64,000 bases of DNA from Cavia porcellus (GCF_034190915.1 NW_026947490.1:63973494-64037493); one strand, 5' to 3'. Positions 25,413 to 38,933 are shown, counted from the stretch's first letter. Numbers and translations are program-made. Notes: generated by a model from the sequence alone, not told the origin.

Positions 25413-27654
25413 TTTCTTTTTGATGAAATGAATGACTCTCCTGGGTTGTAATGTATTTTGCAAATGTCCAAGAAGACGGTGTGAAAGAAGGTAAGTTTAG
25501 CAGGAAATAATATGATTACGTCTGATGACCTATACATGACTTCCTCATCCTTCTTGGGCTGTGACCCCCCAGGGCTGTTCGGGGAGGCTGGGCTCCCAGT
25601 CATGAGATGCATGAGAGGCTGGGTACTCAGCAGACAAACCAGGAAGGCAAAAGAGAACCAAGGGAAGCAGCAATTCAACTTTGATGAAACCAAAAGAAAC
25701 GTCAACCAGATGATAAATCATGATGCATGCAGTAAATCCATCCTGAGGATCTTCTATCATTAAACAAAGAAACAAAACCCTCCAACGGCGGCACTAACCC
25801 TTACCAATTCAGCCTGAAACTGCACAGATCTGCCCATATCATAACTTCAAGGCATCCTTCCAAATTTTCTCAAGTCATTTTTTCTAGGAAAAGGCAATTT
25901 ATTTTCCCCAAGTGCACATTTAAAAACCTAAGGGAGCCATCTGGCGGCTTGAGGCCTGCTAATTAAAATCCTCCTGGGCCTGGGGTTTGTACCCTGTGGG
26001 CACTGTAAGTGCAGCAAATGGTGGAAGACAAAAGAGACTGGCAAAAAGGATTCTGAGGTTCTACACAACCAAATCTTGCCATTTAGACACAACTAACTCA
26101 GAATCAAAGGGGACTGTACTTAAAAGTAGCTCTGGGATTGTGTTCTCTCTCACCCCACCCCAAATAAACCAATGCTTGTGCATTATAAAAATAAGTGTTT
26201 TGAACTTGATTTTAAGGCCATGTTTCACATAAAGTAGGATATAACTAATTCAAGATTATGCAACTAGAAATCAAAGCAAAGAGACACCCAAAGGCTCACT
26301 GAAATGCTCCATACATTTGGTTTGCTTTGGACCATGCTTGTATTTGCAAAAGCATTAGTACAGCAGGGTGGGAAGGTAAGATCCTGCTCAGAATTCCTCA
26401 ATGCCTGAGCATATTTCATAAAATAAGTTGGTTACAATACACTCCTTTCTTTCAGGTCTACAATGCTACAATGCAACTGTTAAAGAGTTTCACTACAGTG
26501 GCTCTTCGAATGTTGGCATTTTTTTTCACTGCAATAGGTTTTTTTTTTCCTTATAGAGAAAATGTCCAAGGATTTATCTTACCAGGAAGGAGGAAAAATC
26601 ACTTCAACACTTCAGATAGTTGCCTTGGGTAAGAGGCAGCTCATCTGTGATCAGTAAACTTCAATGGCTTTTCTTCCAGCCTCCCAGTGCTCCAACTTGC
26701 CTGGCACCGACTGCGCTACTGGGAATGATGATTTTTATTATGTTACGAGGAAAACCCAGCTCTCTTCATGGAAGCCTAATTATACTGATTTCACTGGCAA
26801 CTGTGAAGAACAAGCAGTTAAGAGTGCCTCATTATTTCTTTTATAGTTCATGGTTAACATGTAACTTGGCTGTAAAAATGTGTCAGGAAGCTGGCATAAA
26901 TGTTGAAAATCAAAATGTGATTTTTTTGAAATTGTCGCAAAACCAATACAAAGACTACTCTTAAAAAAGACACTGTCTCCTAGACTATACTTTAAACCCA
27001 GTATAATATTATGAGACTATGAAATGTACATTGTCACTATTTATAAATTAATGGCATTGTGATTTTAATGTTGAGCAATACATTTACAATGAGAAAATTT
27101 CAGAGTATTCCCAGAAAATGCACACACCAAGTTGTATGAACAGATGTGCATGGACATCTGGAAAGAACTGAAGGTCTAAGTAGCTCCTTACTTTGTTCTT
27201 TGCTATCTTTCTTGGTTCAGGGAGGTTCCTGATAGCTCGGTTCTGGCTGATGGCCATGCTCTGTCCAGATATGAATCGCAGTTCAAACTATCTTAAGTGA
27301 GCACTAGTCCAGGATGCCAGTATTTTTCTATAAATTTAGTTTAAAAATCATTCATGCAATTTTTTAGATGCCTTGTCTGCAGGTCCTTCAACTGTGAGTT
27401 TGGCTGAAATCCTTCCAATGGATCTTTTTTTAAGGCAAAATCAAAGGTGCAGCATGCTGGGTGTGCAAAATGTGAGAGTCCTAAGTTCTCTCCTGATTCC
27501 TGTCATGAATCAAAAGTGATCTCTCTTCCATAGGCCCTCCTCTCCATGCACAGCTCTCAGGCTTTGGGAACAAAGAGGCTCAAAGTAAAACTCTCAGCTG
27601 AACAACAGGCAGGTTAAGTACCAACCTTTCAAGCAAAGCCAAGAAATTTGGTCT
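25413..27654. other. Unique non-coding DNA
   Basis: Frames of 101 and 114 codons (26,327-26,632 and 26,620-26,964, plus) show no domain. T-runs near 26,520-26,550. A possible regulatory element lies at 25,875-25,985. Confidence 0.5.
25875..25985. promoter_or_regulatory. Possible conserved regulatory element
   Basis: Contains CCATCTGGCGG (E-box/CTCF-like core) next to TGCTAATTAAAATC and a MEF2-like TTTAAAAACC run in unique DNA. Weak inference. Confidence 0.2.
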
Positions 27655-27864
27655 ATAGGTCTCAACTGGGGGTAGTTTTGCACCTCCCTCAGGAGACACT
27701 TGGTGATATCTGGAGACACACTATATTCCATGACCACAGTGCTCTATAGGCATCTGTGTGGAGAAGCCCAAGCTGCGGCTCAGCGTCCTACAATACACAG
27801 GACATCCTCCACCCGAAAGGTATTCAGCACAAAGTGTGAACGCCCTTGAGGTTAAGAACCCATA
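27655..27864 (+). mobile_element. MER5A-type hAT (Charlie) element
   Basis: GGTCTCAACTGGGGGTAGTT TTGCACC, GATATCTGGAGACA, CATCCTACAATACACAGGAC-like and GAGGTTAAGAACCC (right end) follow the MER5A order over about 210 bp. An ancient non-autonomous DNA transposon, no coding capacity. Confidence 0.78.
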
Positions 27865-29460
27865 GTCTAAAGCAATTCTTCAGCAAGGTGATTTCTAAGT
27901 ACCCATGAGGGCAAAAGGGAAACGTTCCACTTGTTGGCCTTAAAATGTGGGAATAGATGTTTCACCACAGTGCCTGGCCCACCAGTCACCCAATAACTGT
28001 TTATCCCAAGTCTCACATATAACCTGATTAAAGATACAAATATCCCTACTCGTCTATATTTAACTTTGAAAAACACAGCAGACCATGGCTGATCACATAG
28101 TGATGTTTCATTGTGTTTATAAAAATTGGATTTGCACACAATTTGATTTTTGTATTGTGGTAACGACTTATAGCCCAAAGTTATGGCTACATAGTATCAT
28201 TTTATATACATTTATCTTTGGAGTAGCATTTACTCAGATATTTGAGTTTTTGGGCATCTTCCATGATTACTTATAAAGTAAGTAGAACCTGATATTACAC
28301 AACTGAAGTAACTAATGTGAAGAGCTCTCATCAGTTATGTAACTGAGATGGACCTCATCAAATGGAGTGGAAGTGGCCAGCTGCAGGCTTACTGGACTCA
28401 GTGTGGACCACTCTGGATTTAACTGAGAAAGAATACAAAGCAAACACTAGATGGAATACAGAGAAAAATATGTCATCAAAATCTATAGGGATAGAGACTT
28501 TATATCAATTTTGTGTATTAATATGAATACAAATGTAGTTTCAACCTTTTGAGATAGAAACATGAAATGTGTTTATGGTTCAGCTTTTGCCTACTGATGC
28601 TTGCTTGGTGATGCTAGAGTTGTCCAGATCCACACTCTAACAAGAGAACACACCTGCAGGGGCAGGGTGGGTTTAGGATGGGGTTGGTCAGAGAGGCGTA
28701 GAGGGGAAGAAAGGTGAACTTTCCCCATGGTGGGCCACACTGCAGGGGAGCTGGAGTGCTGGTCATGACCAGGAGAGGACAGGGATGCCTACAAAGGATG
28801 TGGGGGTTCCAGACCATCGATCTCAGCTTGATGACATGAGCTAGCCACACCCCCCAGATCCCTTTTTCTGGGTTTCCATCCATTCAAGCAACCTTCTGAT
28901 TACAGTTTGTCTTTTCACGTACTTTTGCCTAAAGGGAACACTATGCTGCTTAGCAAACATGAGCCCACTTGATAAGTAAACATTTCATTATGAATTAATA
29001 ACAATGTCCTTCCATCTCTGTTGACTGATGGGACTCTGGGATTGGTATGTTGCCAAAGCAGCAAAGGTCTACACATGGGGCTGCAGGAGCTCCATCTAGG
29101 TGAATGCCACTCCTTGGGACCCTGCTACATGGCCAGCTGCCCTTTCCTGGGTCTCACTCATCATGGACATCTGCAACCAAATGAATGGCAAGCACTGGGA
29201 TAGTCCAGTCTTCCTCTCTTCCTCCTATTTAGGCTTCTGCAAACACTGAGCAAAGTCTGCATTCCTTCTCTGCTTTTCTGTTTCAACCAACAAGCAGCAG
29301 GTGCACAAGTATCTGCCATGCCAGGGCAGAGCATCCAGTTAGCAATGGGCACCCCTAGAATGCCAGGAAGCAAAGTTAAGCTAAAGTCACACTTTAATCC
29401 ACCTCTGGTAAAGGAAGTTCATAGAAACCCCAAAGTCAAAAGCTAGATCTACAAAAGCTC
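27865..29460. other. Unique non-coding DNA
   Basis: Nothing recognised; open frames are short and unsupported. Confidence 0.55.
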
Positions 29461-29501
29461 AAAGGTGACAGGAGAACCTCCATGAGCCTCCTGTCACCTT
29501 T
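29461..29501. repeat. Perfect 14-bp inverted repeat (hairpin)
   Basis: AAAGGTGACAGGAG (29,461-29,474) and CTCCTGTCACCTTT (29,488-29,501) are exact complements with a 13-nt loop. It abuts the antisense SINE at 29,505. No T-run follows and no RNA gene is recognised. Confidence 0.9.
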
Positions 29502-29504
29502 ACT

Positions 29505-29680
29505 TTCTTTGTGGTATTGGGGATTGAACACAGGGCCTCCACACTGAGCACACAGTTCCAATCCTTTTCATTTTGAAAAGTATCTCACTAAGTGGCCCAG
29601 ACTGCCCTCAGAATCGCAGTCTTTCTACTTCAGCCACCCAAGTACGCGGAATCACAGGGTGAACCATGTGTCTTGCCCTG
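29505..29680 (-). mobile_element. B1-dID dimeric SINE, antisense
   Basis: Plus strand shows the ID half first (TTGGGGATTGAACACAGGGC) and then the complement of B1 (AAGTGGCCCAGACTGC, TTCAGCCACCCAAGTACGC). This order marks a dimer on the minus strand. A perfect hairpin lies just 5' of it (29,461-29,501). Confidence 0.8.
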
Positions 29681-29984
29681 CCACCTCCTATCAGAGGCGT
29701 CCACTGACAAAGCCCGCCAGTGACCTGGAAGAGGCCCAGCGCCTCCAGGAAAAGCCGAAGGACCTTTGCCACAGGGACGTGCATTTCATCACATGATTAT
29801 GCTTCCTCCTTCCACAGAGCAGAGTCTGCGAGCCTCTCCAGACAGCAGTCTGACAGCAGTGATGCCTGCTGCCACCAACCTCGGTCATTTCCCTCCTGCA
29901 ACAGTTCTATTCAAAAAGGGCTGGTGTATAGGTGAGGAGAGATCAGATTCTAACACTGCAGTGCAGCCTACCCCTCTGTAATGG

Positions 29985-30140
29985 ACCAGATGTTTATGTT
30001 CCGCATCTCCAAACTCATATGTTGAAGCCCTGCCCCGCAATGTGATGGTATTAGGAGACAAGCCACTTGACTGTGGGTTGATTAGGGTCAGATGATGTCA
30101 TGACAGTGGGACCGCACTGTCTCCTTCCTTCTTGAGCTGG
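29985..30140 (+). mobile_element. MLT1-type LTR, 5' half only
   Basis: GGACCAGATGTTTATGTTCC, CTCATATGTTGAAGCCCTG and AATGTGATGGTATTAGGAGA are MLT1 5' landmarks. The copy stops where a TG microsatellite begins (30,156). Confidence 0.7.
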
Positions 30141-30154
30141 CTTTGCATTATCTT

Positions 30155-30155
<1 letters not shown>

Positions 30156-30198
<43 letters not shown>
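30156..30198. repeat. (TG)n microsatellite, 43 bp
   Basis: Uninterrupted alternating GT run followed by CATGCATC. It lies at the broken end of an MLT1 LTR. Confidence 0.98.
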
Positions 30199-30199
<1 letters not shown>

Positions 30200-32334
30200 A
30201 TGCATCGGCATCAGCCCTCCTTGCAGGGGCTGCAGTGTAGCATCTGTGCACCTGCCACAAGGCGCCCTGCAGCATGACACTTTGCGAAACATCAGTGACT
30301 CAGGGAAGCTTCAGCTGAAGGACAGTTGGCCTGTCTCTGGGAGGGCTCTGAGCTCCTTGGTAGGATCTGCAAAGCATCTTCCACCCCTGCTCTGTCCCTT
30401 GTACTGCACAAATATACAGGGACTGATCAGATGCACCAATCAGCAAGCAACCCCTCCCCCCGAAAGCTGCAAATATACCACAAAGCTAACAGAAAAACAT
30501 ATGACATGCTTACTAAACACATTTTCCACACAAAAACACAGGAGGTGCCTGATTTGATGGTAGAGTATATAGAATATTTGAAATTAAGTCTGTCTAAGAA
30601 AACATGTTACCTTTATGGGCTGTTTTTAGAGTTCTGGGAGAGCTTTATTTTGGTCCAAGTCATTTTTCATGTCATACTGAAACATGGATGTCTGATTATC
30701 CTGGCTGCCAACGTCCCCTGCACCCTAGAAGAGCACTGCTATTCCTGCAGGAATGGGGGCTCGAGGGAACAGATGCTCAGGGCTGCCAGAAAGGACCGAG
30801 ACAGAGCACCTAAGGACACTGGTCAAAGGCCACCTCCTGACCTAAAGACATCCACTCCATCCTCCAACAGCAGAGAAGAGCTGAACATTACTGCTTCCAA
30901 GGAAAACCTCATCTAGCAGCACAGATAAGCAGTAAGCAACCTGGGGGGAGGAGGGAGTGATTTAGGGTTTCCAATTCAGAAAAAAAAATCTTAAGTGAAA
31001 ATACGATGCAAACTATTCTCAAAGCCCCAGAGGCATGGAATATAACGACGCATTCTCATGCACATTTGTCTAGGGATCCGGTGCTAAGTTCCTTGCTTTC
31101 TATCATGTAGAGAATGAACTTCCCCTGCTTTCAACCTTTATTTTTTACAATAGTGGGGACTGAAATTTCTATCACCATTTGTTTCATATTAGAAACCAAA
31201 GGCAAAAATAATTTAAAGATCAAAATAAAAGATAACGGAGAACAGGGAAATAGAACTTCAGCAAAAGAGAAGGGGACCGAGAGATGGATGGAAGGGGAGG
31301 GGAGACAGGAAGGGAAAGCAAAAATAATTAAGATGTGATATGTACTTGAACCAACTCTAAGCGATGATGGAATTGTTTGCATATTGCAAACATGGACTAC
31401 TACAAATAAAATTAAAACAAACAACAACAACAAAAATAAATGTCCTGGAAGGTCAATTTGACAAATTGAGTCTTCTTGTGTTTTTCTCCCTCCTCCCTGC
31501 AGGTGGCGCCCCTGTTCCAACCCACCAAGACTGCCCATTTGTAAATCACTAATCTTGAATTTCTCAGAAGCAAGACTGTACTTAAAAGTCACATCACTGC
31601 CTGTGACTCAAACACACAGGTTCTGTTTTGCTTTTAACCAAAATCCAAACATTCCTGGAATCACAGAGCCAGGGGATTACTACTAAGCTGAAATTAATAC
31701 AAGAAGGCTGAGTTTGGGCAAAGGCCAGGTGTTTATGATGCGAGTTCTATCCAATAGGCTCAAGTGGGGTGGATGTTGATTTCATGATAACATAGATGAG
31801 CAATATCTGCAGCGGCACAAGCTGCCCCCAAAATATCCCTTTTAAATCTAAGTTGATGGAAATTCCCATTATAACTGATCCAGTGTCAAACACAAAAGAA
31901 ATCAGTATGCAGGGTGGTCATGGAGAGTTTGCTGTACACTGTGGGTACATGACTGATGGAGTTTTGTTAATATTGCATTTCTCTGTGTACACAGGCATTG
32001 CTGTGAGCTTAGTTATTTGTTCCTAAGATGCAGTGCCCTTCTTGACATGCTCTCCCTCTGCTGGGTCCCAGGTCCCAAAGTGTCAGACTGTCATTAGGTG
32101 AGGTTAGATCACACTCTAGGAGCACCAGGTGGGTCAGTCCAAGCACCACCAGCCTCAGATTATGCCATCCCCCATCCCACAACTTGCAAGACATAAACCC
32201 TAAAGAAATATGTGTCCTGGGTCTCCCAGACAGTGCCCATTGAGATAACAATTGTGATCTGTGATATACAAAGTCAGGACCTTTTACGTGGCATCCAAAT
32301 ATTTGTTTGCCTTTCTGTCTCCCTACTAATCTTT

Positions 32335-32337
<3 letters not shown>
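30199..32337. other. Unique DNA with one long chance-like frame
   Basis: A 196-codon plus frame (30,326-30,916) is the longest outside L1 but has no recognisable domain. A purine-rich stretch lies at 31,258-31,330. No named repeat. Confidence 0.45.

Positions 32338-32377
<40 letters not shown>
32338..32377. repeat. (AT)n microsatellite, about 40 bp
   Basis: Uninterrupted AT run; self-complementary and able to extrude as a cruciform. Confidence 0.98.
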
Positions 32378-32381
<4 letters not shown>

Positions 32382-32394
32382 TTGTATTTTACAC

Positions 32395-32447
32395 AGCTAG
32401 TGTAGCTCCTAGTGTAGGACAGATGCTCAATAAACATGGAATAAATA
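32395..32447 (+). mobile_element. Possible L2/MIR 3' tail
   Basis: AGATGCTCAATAAACATGGA followed by AATAAATAA resembles the shared 3' end of L2 and MIR. Too short to be sure. Confidence 0.35.
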
Positions 32448-32589
32448 ATGGGGCAACCTGACTACAGATTATCTAAAATATTCTGGTGGAGGTGGCATAC
32501 CATGGTTATTTACGAGCATAAATAAAATTCCATCTGGATCCAGGAAATACACCCTGAGTGTCTTTGAAGCAGTCACTTACAAATGATTT

Positions 32590-32800
32590 TTTAAAATTAT
32601 GTGATGCCTATGTTCCAAGCACACATACACATCTTTTAATTCTCACAATAATCTATAAGGTAAATATTATGATTATCACATGTTAAAAAGGAGAAACTGA
32701 GGGACAGAGAAGAGAGGTGCTCAAAGCCACACAATAGAGGTGCTCAGGATGCAGATCTGGATACTCTGACTCTGGATCGGATCTGGTGCTCTGAGCCACC
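32590..32800 (+). mobile_element. MIR SINE
   Basis: TTTTAATTCTCACAATAATC, AAGGAGAAACTGAGGGACAG and CAGATCTGGATACTCTGAC follow the MIR consensus order nearly end to end. Confidence 0.82.
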
Positions 32801-34042
32801 CCCTGGACATGCGGCGTCAGATTCTCTTATTGGTGAGCTTTCAGTGGCACCACTCTCACACCAGGAACTCTGGGATGGGGTAGGAAGGCTTTCGTAAATC
32901 TGCGCTCATTCCACCTTATCAGTAGCTGAGCATCACTGATGGTCCAGTCCATTCATCATCATCCATGATGGGAGGCTCAGGCCCTTCGGTTGGGGATTTC
33001 TGCCACTCTTGGAATTTTCAAGGGCTTCTTATGGTCATGTTCTCTAATTCCGATGGAACTACGATGACAATCTCTACCGGTTAGGTGCACCAGTTGTTCT
33101 AACAAACAAACAAACCCAAAATGCAACACCACAGCACTACTTTGCCTGCGCACATAGAGCTCATGGCTTCGTGATTAGCACCACAAGTGGCTCAAGGACT
33201 CCCCATCTTTCCTCCCGGTGATCTGCTTCCTTCTTTAACAGGAAGGGTGGTCTTTTCCATCACTCCAGATAGAGGACAAAGGATTCTGAAGGGAGACTCC
33301 AATAAGACAGATTCACAAATGGCTCACTTCCCACTGGCCCCAATGCAGTCACGTGGGTCGGCCTGAAAGAGGCTCAATGTAGCTACAAAATTAACTAGAA
33401 AATATGATTTAGCTGTGTCCCTAAGAGGAAAAGAAAGTGGATTTGGTAAACAGCTGTCCAGCCTCTGACACACAGGCTAACCTCAGAACAAACAGAAGAT
33501 ACCATCAACCAAGAACAGTTAGTCCTACAGTGTTTCTGTATACCAAGGATTTTGTTCATATTTTTTCTTTAATGAGAGAACTAGGTCATTGAAATTCAGT
33601 GGTTCTTCATTTTTCATACCTGGATTAATGATGATTTTCATCAACCCTCTCCAGAGAGGATCCACACAGTCCAAGAAGGGCTTACACAGAATAAAACCAA
33701 GATCCTGACCTCTATGAGGTCTTCTACTCAAGGAGACCCCTGCTCGCCTTCTCTCATGCTCACTGGTCTCAGATGAACTGGCAGGAGGATGCTTTACACA
33801 TGCAGGAGGGCCTGCACATCACTGGCATTCCATCCTTTCCTCGGAGGAGACTGGAGCCACAAGTGACAGATGGTGCAGAGTCACAGTTTTAGAAAATGCA
33901 AAACGGAAAAAAAAGTGACCTGCCGTGGTGAGGCAGAGACAGAACACTAGGGAGACCCACTGGGCTCCTCCCTCCTTCCTTTCGCGGTCCCAGTTCTCCA
34001 GCACACCTGAAAGAGACCACTGTGAAAACTGCTGCTCAACTG

Positions 34043-34112
34043 TGAAGAGCTCTGTGCCAGAGGGCAAGCTTAGCACACCTGAAGCCCTGGGTTGGATCCC
34101 CAGCACCTCCAC
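34043..34112 (+). mobile_element. ID-type SINE fragment
   Basis: The 3' half is clear (AAGCCCTGGGTTGGATCCCC AGCACC region); the 5' half GAGCTCTGTGCCAGAGGG is diverged. Confidence 0.6.
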
Positions 34113-35770
34113 CACTCCCCAGAAGAGCTGAGAATAGACTGATAAATACCTCTATGCAGTCACCCCAGGAGCAGAAGTATTTCTACCATCACCTCTATCA
34201 CTGCACCTTTCCAAACAACAGCAACTGTGTGCCTAGAGTCCCTTTATTCATGAAGGAAACAGATGCACCCATCTGCCCATCCACCTGTCAGCAGGTCAGT
34301 GGGCATCAGGCTCAGAATAGCCTGGGCACAGGCTCAGGCTTGGAAAAGCTTACAAGCCCAGGGACCAAGCATATTTGCAGTCCCCATGTGGAAAATGCAG
34401 GTGGACGCAACACCTCTAGCAGAAACCCTTCTATCAGGATTATATTTTACCACCTCACCATGCCCCACTTCCACCTGAACTGACCAAATTAAATGACTGT
34501 GTAGGATCTCAAATGAGCCCACGTCTTAAACTGAATACAATGATTGGCAATCCAACCCACAAAGAATTTGACTAAGGCATTCCAATGATTCATGAGTTTT
34601 AATAATGATCTAATTATCCATAAAGGCTTTATCTTTATTTTTTAATTCCAGAAGACAGAACTTCATTGCTCTCATTTGCTTCAATTTCTCCCCTTTGAGA
34701 TTCTAAGAAAGGCAATGATGCTATTACATCCATATGTTTTATCTTTGGTGCTTTCCAGGTGGTTGGCAGAGGCAGTAATACATGGTTGCAGAAGGAGGGA
34801 AAGAAAAAGGAATGGGTAGCAAGCCAAGAGATGAAGGGAAGGAGAGAAGGGGTCTTTGTGTGATGCAATCTGAAATAATCCTAAAACCAAGCTGAATTTT
34901 AACAAGAAACTTCTGGAATTCCATGAGGAGCTAGCCTTTGTCCTAGAGTAAGTAAGAGTCAAGTCTCACGGATGGCACCTTGCCTAGGTCTGATCTAATA
35001 GCCTAAGTCCTTGATTAAGAGTCTAGAGATGTGGGCATTGGAAACTTGTCTTCTTTGCTAAATAGCTAAGGAGCGATTGATCTTGAATAATATACCTTTT
35101 TTCTGGGGCTGATTTCAATAAATTTTAAATGGAAATGGTATTTCTTGGTCTATTTCACAGGGAGGAGGGAAGAGAGCCAGGAAGGGAGAGGTTTCAGGCC
35201 TTTATAGGAGGACAACAAAAAGATAAAGAACCCAGGATTACAAAAGAATTCGGTAAATCAAATGCTCATGTAAATCCACAGTCCCCAAGACACCGCCTAG
35301 TCCATGTTTGTAGGCTTCCAAGTTATGTGAGCTTGTGGGTTCCAACTCTTATGGAACCAAGGCATCCACTCTCACATCTGGGTGTGCACTTCACAGAATC
35401 ACACCACCACAGATGTGCACAGAGCCGGGCCCCAGCAGTGGGTCAGCTACTCTGCAGGGCTGGCCTCACAGGTGAGCAGGTGAGAGATCCAGGAAATAAC
35501 AAACTCTAGCACCAGGGAGCACAGCCACCATGTAACATGTTTGTTCAATTAAGTAACGAAGAAACATCATGTGTGTAACCAAAATGATTCAGTAATGAGC
35601 AGACTCACAAAGGAGCATGGGGTCCACTGGCTCTTACACCACCCCTGACTCAGCTGAGGCACTTCCCTTCGCAACTGGTGGGCCATGCTTTCAGTTTTTG
35701 GAAGTAGCCTAAGATGCTGCCAGGTAAGCATGACATGCTTATAAACAAAGACAAATACATATGCAAAAGA

Positions 35771-35792
35771 AACACACACACACACACACACC
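35771..35792. repeat. (CA)n microsatellite, short
   Basis: About ten CA units ending in CCCTCTACC. Confidence 0.95.
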
Positions 35793-37917
35793 CTCTACCA
35801 ACATCAACAGCCAGTAAGTACAGTAATCAGAATCTACAAGAAGAAATGCTAAGCACCAAGTACACTTTCTTTAACATCTTTCCTACTAACGTCCTAGCAA
35901 AAAGAACCTTCCCTGTTAAATACGCCTGTAGTCTAACAAGCTACCAAACACAATTCAGCTAAATAACGTGACAATGCGTTACAGAAATATTTTGAAACCA
36001 AATAATCATAAATTTTGTCTTCTCAAACCATTTAGATAAACGGGCATTTTCACGGATGCTGCTGCAGAGAGGACCCTGACCCGCCCAACCAGATGGTTAG
36101 TGACAGATGAAACCACACAGGTCCAGCTCTGTCCCTCTGCCCACCTCCAGGAGTTCCTTTTCAGCTTGTAAAATGCTTCTTAGACATTTCTGAGTAAGAA
36201 GACTCTTGGCTTGGGACTATGCATCTCAATTCTAGACACTTTTATTTCCCAATGATTTAACAATGTATTCTTTATATGCCTCGATTTTGATCTCCTTCCC
36301 CAGACTTTGTTGAGTTGGGAAGTCATATATTTGTATGTTCTTGGAAAGAACGTAAAGAGGGTAGAAACAACTCCTCTCTCCTGTAGCTACAAGCTCCCTG
36401 CCTCCCTTTACCAAGAAAAAAAAGAAGAAAAATATTTTAACAACTGCCTCAACAGCTCCACATCTTCTCAGCTACAACATATCCCATCTTTACAAATCCT
36501 TGTGTTTTCTTCACTTTCCATTTATACCACGATGGTGCTCTAGACTTCACGTGGGCTTCCCCAGAGTCTCCTCAAGCAGGTTCTCACCCGCCCACAGACA
36601 GGGTGACTCACCCCAGGGTAAGGTCTCACCCAGAGAAGAGACTTTGAGGCAGGACTGGGGCTGCCACCTCCTGACTGCCCCACACCCTCCCCAGAGCCGG
36701 AGCCAGCTCTCTTGGCAGGAGCTGCGGCGGGGATGCTGCTGAGAGTCACCACCTTCTCTTCATGCTTCTCTCAGCTCAGCTCCAGGCCTAGGTCAGGAGA
36801 GCTGCCAGCACCATCTCTGCAGGGTCTCTTCAACCCTCTTAGGTGCCTTCTGCTCCCTATCTTCTGAAGCTACACAGATCTAAGACCAGATCTGATGCCT
36901 GGTTCAGCTCAAATGTGCAAAGGCAGCCATGTGTCCAGCACTGTCCCCTACCCAGGACAATAAGTCAGACAAAGGTCACCCCTGTCCCTGCCTCATCTTA
37001 CCTGGCTCATCACCGTACTCAGGAAGCTGCCAGTGTCTGATGGCCTGACACACTCACGAGCTCAGTTTTAAACTGTGAAGCATCTTCGCCCCCATTATTT
37101 CTTTTTATTCCCACCACACATGAGCAAGGCCAGGCAGGTGCTGACTTCTGGTACACAAGTGGACACCTGAGCTCAGGAGTCAAGCATTGGCTCAAGGGTC
37201 CACAGCTGGTGAAAAGTGACTAAAGTTTAGTCCTTAAGCTTCACACTACCTAGATCTTCAGACAAGAGCTACAAAACTGCAAAATAGGCTTCAAAATGAA
37301 TCAGGGCTCTAGGCTTCTAATCAGTTCATGATATTCACAAATGGCAACAAATGTCTGAGATGACCCCAGGAAGTGTTTCAATGCTTAGAGCTTTGTTTTG
37401 TGAAACCACTGGAGTGGACTGGTCAGGCAATGGGAAAAGCCTTGCCCTGGGTAAGGTTTTTGCTGCAATGTTTTAAACTAATTATGTGATGGGAAAGTTT
37501 CTCACCACCTGCCTGTGGGTGTTTAGTCTGCACCAGGACAGGTGGGGTGCGGGGGGCACTCCCTCTAAGCACTTGCAGAACCGGAAGCCATCAACTGGTA
37601 ACTTCCCACACAAATGGACACATCTGAGTCCCAGCAGCATCCTGACAGATCATCAAAGTCCAAATCACTTTCATTTTACAATACCCACTTTTGAAAATAT
37701 TTGTATCCATAAGGGGTACATGCCTCTATACAATATAACATTATTCCTAAAACCAAAATATAAGGGTTCATATGCATAAGAAACTCCTGCAGGCATGAAA
37801 AGCAATAGGAGAAAATTAACTTTGAAGGGCACAGGGTAGATCCCAGCTCAGCCTTTTACTATCTGACCTAAGAATTTTAAGTTCCTAATATACAATTAGA
37901 GTCACCTGAAACAAGCT

Positions 37918-38003
37918 CGAAGGCTTGGGGCATAGCTTACTGGTAGAGCACTTGCCTAGCATGTACGAGGTCCTGGCTTCCATCCCCAGCACCACAATAA
38001 CAA
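37918..38003 (+). mobile_element. ID-type SINE
   Basis: Typical ID head with TAGCTTACTGGTAGAGCAC, GCCTAGCATGTACGAGG and CCATCCCCAGCACC, then an A-rich tail. Nine-base direct repeats AAACAAGCT at 37,909-37,917 and 38,004-38,012 flank it. Confidence 0.87.
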
Positions 38004-38889
38004 AAACAAGCTTTGCTACATCAACAAGCCATCCATACTTAATACCCCACAATTTCCTAGACTGGGGGACCCTAGTTCCTGGAAATTCCCTAAGTAGGCA
38101 TCTCAAAGTGAAAAGCGGTCAACAACCCACGTATCCATGAGGCTACGATGCTGACATTGTCTTGCAAGTTTATATCTATAAAATGAGATTTATTTTGAAA
38201 TGAGTGTTAAGAGGACAGAGACACACAAATTATTTTAAATTATAGGCAAGAAAAAGATCAACTCTGTTGTATAGGTCCCCTAAAGATTACAGAAATAAGT
38301 AGCAAAAATACATTACAGGGTTGAATAAGGAAAACGAATTACACCAGTGCTATCTTGAGTGCAGTTTTGTCATTCCAGGTTCCCAGGGTCAGAGGTTAGG
38401 CGGAAGGAAGTAGAGACACAGGGTGTCTGTTACTGTCTTGCACTTGAGTGATCAGCAGACGATTAAGCTGCTTTGGCCTGTGCCTTTCCTCAGACCCACT
38501 GCGCTTCAGTCTGGATCCTTCATAGCCAGACCGTGTGAGCATATTCTCTTACAGGTGGCTTCAAGCATTCCAGGAGGAAGCCAGGAGTTCAGTCAACTTG
38601 GGTATTATCTCTGTGTCACTGTGGGCAGAAGACGGGCCTGTAAGGTTAGGGCTAAAATGACCGTACTATTTGTGTGCCACTGTGTTGTAGAAAGGGTTCT
38701 GACTTCCGAGAAAGTTAAATTAAACACAATGCGCCCTCTACTTCTTGTCATGATAATGGTACCTTGATAATTCCTAGTTAAAGAGCAACAGTATTACACA
38801 TGGGGCTCCAGGTGAGGGGAGAGAAAACCCATTTGCTGAGTATCTCCTTTGGCCCACACTGCACCAAGCATATGAAACCCTTAACAATC

Positions 38890-38891
<2 letters not shown>

Positions 38892-38932
<41 letters not shown>
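38892..38932. repeat. (CA)n microsatellite, 41 bp
   Basis: Uninterrupted CA run about 60 bp upstream of a nested SINE cluster. Confidence 0.98.

Positions 38933-38933
<1 letters not shown>

Larger units (their letters stand above)
32801..37917. other. Mostly unique DNA
   Basis: Contains an ID fragment (34,043), a short CA repeat (35,771) and a weak MIR-like stretch near 37,150-37,220. Frames up to 126 codons lack domains. A minus frame at 33,525-33,731 ends in a K/N/E-rich stretch but has no splice context. Confidence 0.5.

Noticed and set aside
30132..30557. Frame with a cysteine-valine repeat
   Set aside because: The CV repeat is translated TG microsatellite.
30326..30916. 196-codon plus-strand open frame, the longest outside L1
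   Set aside because: No recognisable domain, no splice or promoter context, a composition like non-coding DNA, and other frames overlap it.
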